In this document: piece after piece, positions 18,466 through 24,397 of the stretch
Layout of the letters: every line of letters begins with the position of its first letter
How positions within the stretch are numbered: position 1 is the stretch's first letter
Assembly (NCBI GenBank): GCA_963579025.1
Contig: CAUZFZ010000159.1
Span: 1-24,397 of the forward strand
Length of the DNA: 24,397 nucleotides
From: CAUZFZ01 sp963579025
GTDB lineage: Bacteria; Planctomycetota; Planctomycetia; Planctomycetales; Planctomycetaceae
Direction of reading: 5' to 3'
Notes under the pieces: model-generated
Database searches by the model: none
Seen by the model: the letters and a program-made list of their open reading frames with translations, nothing else
Told to the model about the DNA's origin: nothing
Program-made: the position numbers and the translations under genes

Positions 18466-18777
18466 CTACTGAGCTTTCTTCGGGAGCGGAGCGCCAGAAG
18501 CCCCCTTCATTCCTTCCGCGGACTGCGGCATCTGCGTCGTGTGATCACTGAGTGTCGCGAGGATTCGCTTCGCTCGATGCCCGTCGCCGTCGGTCAGAAT
18601 CCCGATCGCCTGCCGGAACGCAGCGTCACGAAAGTCCCCCTCATCCGACTCCGGACGCGCCCGGTCCAATCGGTCGAGATATGCGGCGAGATCAATCAGT
18701 TTGGCTCGGTGCTCGAGGAAGTAAGTGTCGATGACCTGCTTTCTCGATTGTGGGCAGGTGTAGGTTGAGTCGGTCAC
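18466..18777 (-). CDS. Small conserved protein of unknown function
   Basis: The 103-aa product opens TYTCPQSRKQVIDTYFLEHRAKLIDLAAYLDRLDRA, a helical segment with a single CP pair. A second helical part follows (DFRDAAFRQAIGILTDGDGHRAKRILATLSDHTTQ) and a flexible tail GASGAPLPKKAQ. It has no leader, membrane segment or recognisable catalytic motif. I chose GTG 18777 because GGAGA (18785-18789) lies seven bases upstream and the conserved-looking part begins there; the frame is open back to a TTG at 18858 with arginine-rich, unlikely coding sequence. It is the first gene of a minus-strand series with the TatD-like hydrolase, so a shared role is possible. Confidence 0.65.
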   Translation of the reverse strand: MTDSTYTCPQSRKQVIDTYFLEHRAKLIDLAAYLDRLDRARPESDEGDFRDAAFRQAIGILTDGDGHRAKRILATLSDHTTQMPQSAEGMKGASGAPLPKKAQ

Positions 18778-19163
18778 GGTCGCGTCTCCAGCAGAATTGT
18801 CGTTGGCTCCCAACAGTCGCGAGCGGCCACGCCGAATCGGCCGTAGCTGGATTCGCAAGAATTCAATCCATGGCGGCTCGGCAGAATTCTCACAAATCCG
18901 GCTGCTCAGGGAGAGTCTCGCGAATTATGAGCGGTGGTCCAATCATGCCGACTCTTTCGACCGGCGGACACCGACGCCACGCTCCTCGTGCGACTCTCGC
19001 GACGTTGACTTTTCGCCGATATTGATGCTTAGATGACTGCTTGTGCCTCCAGACCCGCTGATATTCGCGACTCGAGGAATGGGCCGGATAATCTCGTGGC
19101 CGAGGCAGTTGAGATCCCACCTGAGCGCATTCACTGCGTCGCTGACTGAACCAGGAGTGGCAG
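18778..19163. other. Divergent intergenic region, no gene seen
   Basis: This 386-bp gap lies between the minus-strand small protein and the plus-strand DUF1501 gene and must contain both promoters. A TTGACT at 19005-19010 is followed 18 bases later by TTAGAT, a poor -10, so I do not call it a promoter. No coding frame here has a ribosome-binding site and protein-like composition. Confidence 0.45.
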
Positions 19164-20540
19164 ATGGCCCGGAAGAACGACCGACTTGGCTGTTCCGAAT
19201 TTCAAAACCAGATGGGCATGAGCCGTCGCAGCTTTCTGAAAGCCGGCGGACTGGGCATGTCGGGTCTGACACTGACCGAACTGCTGCAGCACGAAGCTCA
19301 GGCCGGAGCTGCCGCGAAAACCGAGAATTCCGTGATCATCCTCTGGATGCGCGGCGGCCCTTCGCAGCATGAAACGTGGGACCCGAAAATGGAGGCTCCG
19401 ATCGAATATCGGGGCGGGTTCGGCTCGACGAACACGAATGTCCCCGGTATCGACATCGTGGACCTGCTGCCCAGATGTGCCCAGATTCAGGACAAGTACT
19501 CGATCGTTCGCAGTCTGCATCACACCAACGCGGGACACTCTGCCGGTGATCAGATTCTGTTTACAGGGCATCTGCCAGGCACCGATCCCGGGATCAACAT
19601 TCACCCCAGTTGTGGATCGATCGTGTCGGAGCAACTCGGGCACCTGACTCCCGAGCTGCCCCCGTACGTCATCATCCCGAAGCAGTTGCCCGGCTCGGAT
19701 TCGGCCTACCTGGGCGTGTCGCACAAGCCGTTCGAAACTCTTGTCGATCCGGCCAACGACGGCCCCTTCACCCTGCCGAATTTCTCACTGGTGGAAGGCA
19801 TCAGCCAGAATCGCTTCGACACGCGACGCACGTTGCTGCAGGGCTTCGACACGTTTCGAGCTTCGGTCGATACGTCGGGCATGATGGATTCCGTCAGCAA
19901 GTTTCACCAGAAAGCGTACGGCATCCTGAGTTCCGACCGGGCCCGCAAGGCATTCGATCTTGACGCCGAACCGCCGAAGCTGCGGGAACGTTATGGCTTC
20001 ATTCCCAAGTACGACCCGCAGGATCCACGTCGATGCAGTGCGAACGCATTCTGCCAGCGAGTGCTGCTCGGACGCCGACTGGTCGAAGCTGGTGTGCGAC
20101 TGGTGACGGTCGACTGTCGCTGGTGGGACACGCACGTCGAAGGCCTGGATTCGATGAAGAACGGGTTCCTGCCCCGCTGGGACCAGTGCTACACGGCGTT
20201 GATCGACGACTTGGATCAGCGCGGAATGCTGGATACGACAATGGTTGTCGCCTGGGGCGAATTCGGCCGCACGCCGCGAGTCAACAAGGACTCGGGACGA
20301 GACCACTACCCGAACGTCTTCAGCGCGGCGCTGGCCGGTGGACCGGTTCAGGGAGGTCGCGTCGTGGGATCATCGGATTCCAAAGGCGCGTTTCCGCTGG
20401 ACAACCCAAAGTCGCCGCAGGACGTGCTGGCCACGATGTACCAGCACCTGGGCATCGACACTCAGCGTCACTATCTCGACCACAGCGGCCGCCCCATCAT
20501 CACGCTGCCGTTCGGCAAGCCGCTTGAAGAACTGGCGTAG
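19164..20540 (+). CDS. DUF1501 protein with Tat-like signal
   Basis: The 458-aa product carries SRRSFLKAGGLGMSGLTLTE (20-39), a twin-arginine signal, then the DUF1501 domain, which is related to sulfatases and alkaline phosphatases. Landmarks are ILWMRGGPSQHETWDPK, SLHHTNAGHSAGDQILFTG, LVTVDCRWWDTH, VVAWGEFGRTPRVN and GRDHYPNVFSAALAGG. These proteins are greatly expanded in planctomycetes and are usually paired with a DUF1549/DUF1553 cytochrome-like gene. No such partner is next to this one. The reaction is not established. ATG 19164 has AGGAG at 19153-19157. It is followed after 25 bp by the zinc-ribbon membrane protein, perhaps in one transcript. Confidence 0.93.
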   Translation: MARKNDRLGCSEFQNQMGMSRRSFLKAGGLGMSGLTLTELLQHEAQAGAAAKTENSVIILWMRGGPSQHETWDPKMEAPIEYRGGFGSTNTNVPGIDIVDLLPRCAQIQDKYSIVRSLHHTNAGHSAGDQILFTGHLPGTDPGINIHPSCGSIVSEQLGHLTPELPPYVIIPKQLPGSDSAYLGVSHKPFETLVDPANDGPFTLPNFSLVEGISQNRFDTRRTLLQGFDTFRASVDTSGMMDSVSKFHQKAYGILSSDRARKAFDLDAEPPKLRERYGFIPKYDPQDPRRCSANAFCQRVLLGRRLVEAGVRLVTVDCRWWDTHVEGLDSMKNGFLPRWDQCYTALIDDLDQRGMLDTTMVVAWGEFGRTPRVNKDSGRDHYPNVFSAALAGGPVQGGRVVGSSDSKGAFPLDNPKSPQDVLATMYQHLGIDTQRHYLDHSGRPIITLPFGKPLEELA

Positions 20541-20565
20541 AGAACACGTCGGGAAGAACTCTTCC

Positions 20566-21153
20566 ATGAGCAGGCAATCGAAGGCTCGCATCGAGTGGCA
20601 GTGCCCGTCCTGCGAGCGGACCTTTCGGATTCCTGCGACGAAGCCTCGACCGCAGGCTTGTCCGGAGTGCCTCGCTGCTCGCGAAACGCATGCAAGTTCT
20701 GCAGCGGTGTCGGAGGACGTGATTTCCGGGCCGCTGGATGAATTGCCCTCGCATACCGAGCGGTCCTCAAGCAGTCCGTCGCCCGTACAGAGCCGGCCGC
20801 CGACGCATCGAAAACTGAATTCGAAAACTGATGTGTCGGTTCAGGAACTGGATCGTCCTGAGATCGTCGAGTACCTGGCCAACATCAGTCGGACCATGAC
20901 TTTCTTTCGTCGATTGGTCTGGGGCATGGCGTTTGTGATGGTCCTGAATGTGGTCGTCATGGGCGTCGGAGCGATCTTCGCCATACAGCAACTCGGGTCT
21001 CTGCAGGGAATCATGCAGGCGCCGCTGCCGGCCAACGTTCGGGCCCAGCCCAACGGGCAGGGGCCGTTGCCACTGCCTGGCGAGGCCATTCAGCAGGTGG
21101 GCGAATACACGCAGACAGTCAACGATCTGCTCAAAGAGTTGCAGAGTCAGTGA
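20566..21153 (+). CDS. Zinc-ribbon single-pass membrane protein
   Basis: The 195-aa product has an N-terminal zinc ribbon (Cys13, Cys16, Cys32, Cys35 in QCPSCERTF and ACPECLA) and a Ser/Pro-rich linker (about 40-90). A short helix (ELDRPEIVEYLANISRTMTFFRRL), one membrane segment (117-140) and a Gln/Pro-rich tail follow. The layout suggests a cytoplasmic zinc ribbon and an external tail. No family is recognised beyond the ribbon. ATG 20566 has GGAAGA eight bases upstream. The frame is open back into the DUF1501 gene, but that part overlaps it out of frame and is not real. It lies between the DUF1501 and kinase genes, all on the plus strand, and may be a signalling or envelope component. Confidence 0.75.
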   Translation: MSRQSKARIEWQCPSCERTFRIPATKPRPQACPECLAARETHASSAAVSEDVISGPLDELPSHTERSSSSPSPVQSRPPTHRKLNSKTDVSVQELDRPEIVEYLANISRTMTFFRRLVWGMAFVMVLNVVVMGVGAIFAIQQLGSLQGIMQAPLPANVRAQPNGQGPLPLPGEAIQQVGEYTQTVNDLLKELQSQ

Positions 21154-21171
21154 GACAGCGGCAGATGTCCG

Positions 21172-21191
21172 CCGCCACACAGACGTGGCGG
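21172..21191. other. Short GC hairpin after the zinc-ribbon gene
   Basis: CCGCCAC (21172-21178) pairs with GTGGCGG (21185-21191) around a 6-nt loop, 19 bases after the stop at 21153. There is no T-run after it, so it is at best a weak terminator. Confidence 0.3.
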
Positions 21192-21287
21192 ACCCGGGAA
21201 TCGGAATTCGATGTTTACGGAGCTGGCGGATTTTCGTTTCGTCAGTGAGACCCAGACATCTTTCGATTCCGGACCGGGTGACGCCTG

Positions 21288-24176
21288 ATGAGCGACAGTC
21301 ATACTGACTCTGCGGTTTGTGACGATCAGGCAAACGCTGAGTGTATTCCGTTGGACGCTTCGATCGGTGGTTCTTCCGAAACGCTGATGGCTTTGCCATG
21401 CGATTCGGCCGACACTCTTGTTGAAAGCGTGACGAATTCCAATCGCCGCCCCAGATTCGGGTCAGGCTGTGTGGTCAACGAGTTTCACATACGGCAGCAG
21501 ATCGGTCGCGGCGGTATGGCCTATGTCTACGAGGCCTGGCAGGAGTCGCTGCAGCGGTCGGTGGCACTGAAAGTCCTGCCGTTCTGGTCGTCTTCGGACT
21601 CACGCCAGATTGCTCGGTTGCAGAATGAAGCGCGGGCGCTGGCTCAGCTCGAACACCCGAATATCGTGCCGGTCTACGCTGTGGGTGAGGATCGCGGAAT
21701 TCACTACATGGCGATGCGGCTGATCGATGGTGCGTCGCTGGATCAGGTGATTAAGCGGTTGCGACAGTTGCATGCGGCCGGAACGAGTAGCGACCACGGC
21801 AAAGTGACTCGGACAACGCCCGACGATGCTGATCCCGCTTGCTCGCCGGATCTGGCGGAGGCTGATTCCCTATCCGAAAAGAGTCAGGATGTCGGAGCCG
21901 TCACAGCGGTCACTGGGTTTTTCGACCAGTCGGGCAAAGGACGGTTTGACGCGGTCGCGCGGTTCGGAGTGACTCTGGCCAGAGCATTGCATGCGGCTCA
22001 TGAATATGGCGTCGTGCATCGGGACATTAAGCCCTCCAACATTCTGGTTGATCGCGAGGGCCGCGCGTGGGTGGCGGACTTCGGCCTCGCTCACTGCGAC
22101 ACGTCCACACATCTCACCCGCACGGGAGCATTCGTCGGCACACCCAGGTACGCGAGCCCGGAACAGGCCTCGGGCGAATCGGCTTTGGTTGACCATCGCA
22201 CCGACATTTATTCGCTGGGGCTCACTCTGTTCGAAATGGCCACGTTGGGTCCGGCTTTCGATCGAAGTCCCGGATGCCCGGACTCGGATCGATACGACTG
22301 CCAGCCGCCACGCGCGCGAAAGCTCTGTCCCGATATTCCGCCTGACTTGGAAAACATCATCCTGAAAGCGGCCTCTCCCGCGCGTGACGAACGTTACGCC
22401 ACCGCTCGGGAACTGGCAGACGACCTGGACCGCTTTCTGGCGGGAGAAGCCACACAGGCGCGCCGGCCAACGGCACTCGAACAAATCACGCGGTGGTCGC
22501 GGCGTCACGTGCGAGCGCTGGTTGGCTTCACGACCGTGGTCATGATCCTGCTGACGGCCAGTGTGATTTCGACGGGTGTCGTCCTCCGCGAGAAGGCGAA
22601 GACTCAGGCGGCGCTGAAGGACGCGCGGCAACACTTTCATCAGGCCCGAACGGTGGTCGACGAATTTGGTGCCGAGTTGACCGAACAACTGGCGCTGGTG
22701 CCCGGCACAGAGCACATTCGCCGGGCTCTGCTGCTGGATACGATCGAGTACTACCGCAGCTTCATCGAACAGTCGGAGGACAACACCGAACTGCACGAGG
22801 ACCTGGCCACGGCACTCAACAAGATTGCCCTGCTGACCGAGCGCGTGGGTTCACCAGAGGAAGCGATCGCTGCCCACGAAGAGGCGCTGGCTGCCTTCAA
22901 GAGATTGAGTGTTGAGCATCCGAATTCGCTCAACTGCCGGGCGAGTCTGGCACTGTGTGAAAACAACATCGCGTTCCTGCTGAGCAAAACCGACGACACG
23001 GCGCAGGCCGAACGCCGTTTCCGGCACGCCATCGTGCTGCAGGAAGAACTGGCAGCCGCCAATCCCGATCATGCCCGGTGCCGGCGTGAGCTGGGGCTGA
23101 CAAAGAACAACCTCGCGCTGCTTCTGGGCCGGTCACCGGAACGCTGGTCGGAGGCCACGACGCTGTATCGGTCGGCCATCGACCTGTTCAAGACCGCGGC
23201 AAAGCTAGAGCCGGAGCATCGACAGACGCAGCAGTTTCTGGCGACGAGTTGCAGCAATCTGGCGTCACTACACGACCGTGAGAATCCTGATATCGCGGAA
23301 GAGTCCCTGAACGAGTCGATCCGCATTCTGGAGACACTTGTCGCGGCTGAGCCTCATCGAGTCGATTTTGGACGCGACCTGGCATTGTCGCTCAACAATC
23401 TTGGAGCGTTGCATTCGCGACTTGGCGAACATGCCGCATCGGCCCAGGCCTATCAGAGAGCCAGCCAGATTCAGCATGAACTGCTTAACCAGACGCCGCA
23501 CTCTCAGGTCTATCGACGTGACCTGGCAGTCAGCGAGAACAACATCGGTCTCGCCCTGGCCCGGGCTGACAGCGATGTCGAAGCGGAGAAAGCGTTCCGC
23601 CGGGCCATCGCATTCCAATTCGAACTGGTCGCCGAACGACCCGACGATCTCAACGACGCCGCCAGCCTTGCCGGAATCTGGAATAACCTCGGAATGGTCT
23701 TGGAGCATCGAGATCGATTGCCTGAAGCCTGCGACGCTTACGAGCAGGGCATCGCAATTCTCACGGAACTCTCCGGTCGATCTCCCGGTGCCTCAGGTGT
23801 GCGTCAGAATCTCAGCCGTACGTACTTCAATTACTCACGGGCATTGCTGGAGCTGGACAGCGTCGATCGTGCTGTCGAATTCGCATTGCGGCGCCGCAAC
23901 CTGTGGCCCGGAAATCCCACACGACTGCTGTCGGTGGCTGAACAACTCGCCGTTGCCGCTGCTCGTGTCGACGGAGCCAAAGCGTCGCAGCATTCACGGA
24001 TCTCGCCCGATGCGTGTCGTCGCCTCATCTCTGAAACACTGTCAGCAGCGATTCAGGCAGGACTGGACCCGACCGTTGTTCGCGAATCGCACATGTCGGA
24101 CTGGTTGTTTCCGCAGGACACGCCTCCAACGAAGCCATCTGGAAAACAGATCGGTTTCGAAGCGGAAAGCGCGTAG
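21288..24176 (+). CDS. Membrane Ser/Thr protein kinase with TPR tail
   Basis: The 962-aa product has a kinase domain (about 65-385) with a glycine loop IGRGGMAYV (72-80), Lys95 (VALKVL), catalytic VVHRDIKPSN (Asp246), DFGLA (Asp264) and GTPRYASPEQ. All essential residues are present, so it should be active. A charged insert of about 55 residues (160-215, rich in Asp, Ser and Thr) splits the lobe after the hinge; such inserts are common in planctomycete kinases. One membrane helix (409-433, VRALVGFTTVVMILLTASVISTGVVL) is followed by about 500 residues of TPR-like repeats (ENNIAFLL, KNNLALLL, LNNLGALHS, ENNIGLALA, WNNLGMVLE). The kinase is thus cytoplasmic and the TPR tail external by topology. 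The target is unknown. The ATG at 21288 has a weak ribosome-binding site. It lies 134 bp after the zinc-ribbon gene. Confidence 0.93.
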   Translation: MSDSHTDSAVCDDQANAECIPLDASIGGSSETLMALPCDSADTLVESVTNSNRRPRFGSGCVVNEFHIRQQIGRGGMAYVYEAWQESLQRSVALKVLPFWSSSDSRQIARLQNEARALAQLEHPNIVPVYAVGEDRGIHYMAMRLIDGASLDQVIKRLRQLHAAGTSSDHGKVTRTTPDDADPACSPDLAEADSLSEKSQDVGAVTAVTGFFDQSGKGRFDAVARFGVTLARALHAAHEYGVVHRDIKPSNILVDREGRAWVADFGLAHCDTSTHLTRTGAFVGTPRYASPEQASGESALVDHRTDIYSLGLTLFEMATLGPAFDRSPGCPDSDRYDCQPPRARKLCPDIPPDLENIILKAASPARDERYATARELADDLDRFLAGEATQARRPTALEQITRWSRRHVRALVGFTTVVMILLTASVISTGVVLREKAKTQAALKDARQHFHQARTVVDEFGAELTEQLALVPGTEHIRRALLLDTIEYYRSFIEQSEDNTELHEDLATALNKIALLTERVGSPEEAIAAHEEALAAFKRLSVEHPNSLNCRASLALCENNIAFLLSKTDDTAQAERRFRHAIVLQEELAAANPDHARCRRELGLTKNNLALLLGRSPERWSEATTLYRSAIDLFKTAAKLEPEHRQTQQFLATSCSNLASLHDRENPDIAEESLNESIRILETLVAAEPHRVDFGRDLALSLNNLGALHSRLGEHAASAQAYQRASQIQHELLNQTPHSQVYRRDLAVSENNIGLALARADSDVEAEKAFRRAIAFQFELVAERPDDLNDAASLAGIWNNLGMVLEHRDRLPEACDAYEQGIAILTELSGRSPGASGVRQNLSRTYFNYSRALLELDSVDRAVEFALRRRNLWPGNPTRLLSVAEQLAVAAARVDGAKASQHSRISPDACRRLISETLSAAIQAGLDPTVVRESHMSDWLFPQDTPPTKPSGKQIGFEAESA

Positions 24177-24266
24177 ATACACGCGGTGGGATCACGTTGA
24201 CAGCTAAGAGCAACGTGAAGTGTTCCGACCCACAGGATGCACTGAACCTGCATCGTTCCAGCGAAC

Positions 24267-24397
24267 TGAGTCTGGGGTGGTGACGTTTTTGCGGACAGTG
24301 CGTTCTCTTATTCTGGTTGGTTGATGAGAGATTCGAACTGGGCAGGTTTGAGGTATTCGATGCTGGAGTGTTTTCTTTCGAAGTTGTAGTAGCGGAT
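24267..24397 (-). mobile_element. Right end of an IS3-family insertion sequence (partial)
   Basis: The IS3-type transposase end is followed, outside its stop, by a stretch TGAGTCTGGGGTGGTGACG...GCGGACA (24267-24297). Its TG start and inner GGACA resemble terminal inverted repeats of this family. I place the element boundary near 24267, about 90 bp past the stop of the kinase gene, but the other end and any target duplication are outside the window. Confidence 0.55.
24308..24397 (-). CDS. IS3-family transposase OrfB, C-terminal end (cut by window edge)
   Basis: The last 29 codons plus the stop are visible, reading IRYYNFERKHSSIEYLKPAQ then FESLINQPE. This is the tail of the DDE integrase of IS3-family elements (the YYN-x-ER-x-HS-x-x-x-YL-x-P-x-x-F pattern). 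The catalytic residues lie beyond the window. Whether the element is intact cannot be seen. Confidence 0.85.
   Translation of the reverse strand: MRYYNFERKHSSIEYLKPAQFESLINQPE

Noticed and set aside
19005..19034. Sigma-70-type promoter before the DUF1501 gene
   Set aside because: TTGACT is acceptable but the -10 (TTAGAT) matches at only three positions with an 18-base spacer.
20245..20565. Upstream extension of the zinc-ribbon protein frame
   Set aside because: It overlaps the DUF1501 gene in another frame; the ATG at 20566 with GGAAGA upstream gives a sensible protein.
23338..24207. 289-aa open frame on the plus strand
   Set aside because: Shifted frame within the TPR part of the kinase gene; composition is not protein-like.
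24192..24218. Terminator after the kinase gene (TCACGTT/AACGTGA)
   Set aside because: A 7-bp stem with a 12-nt loop and no T-run; too weak to call.

Overview
The window looks like chromosomal DNA of a member of the Planctomycetota. The evidence is a DUF1501 protein with an SRRSFLK-type signal, a large Ser/Thr kinase with a membrane segment and TPR tail, a secreted ThuA-like protein with the GRSFGFTGLHFHDNWKH block, and several palindromic intergenic repeats, including the GEAPAEP/GSAGASPS palindrome inside a gene. No rRNA, tRNA, CRISPR array, prophage or complete insertion sequence was found. The far right edge enters an IS3-type element.

Layout. 1-1184: C-terminal remnant of a TPR protein, interrupted by a palindromic element. 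1185-1478: two more palindromic repeats. 1479-4137: ThuA-like secreted protein, then on the minus strand a GNAT acetyltransferase and a small TPR protein, with short tandem hairpins between those two. 4599-5972: secreted HtrA-type protease. 5987-6097: perfect 25-bp inverted repeat between convergent genes. 6140-8968 (minus): glgC and an orphan RND/HlyD-type adaptor. 9179-10602 (plus): two adjacent queC paralogues of different sequence types. 10611-10739: long hairpin repeat. 10942-14286: carB. 14332-15150 (minus): proC. 15337-16652 (plus): medium-chain dehydrogenase and ABM-type small monooxygenase. 16680-18777 (minus): a small conserved protein, a TatD/EboB-like metal hydrolase, and two tandemly duplicated small membrane proteins with a 54-bp leftover of the hydrolase gene between them. 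19164-24176 (plus): DUF1501 protein, zinc-ribbon membrane protein, kinase-TPR protein. 24267-24397: end of an IS3-family element.

How the genes relate. Most are housekeeping or metabolic genes in short transcription units: preQ0 synthesis (queC pair), carbamoyl phosphate (carB), proline (proC), glycogen (glgC). They are separated by mobile-looking palindromes. The least ordinary parts are the queC pair, the hydrolase/small-membrane-protein duplication with its unevenly conserved remnant, and the number of unrelated palindromic repeat families in 24 kb. I see no clear new multi-gene system. The 16.7-18.8 kb minus-strand block is the best candidate for an uncharacterised functional unit.
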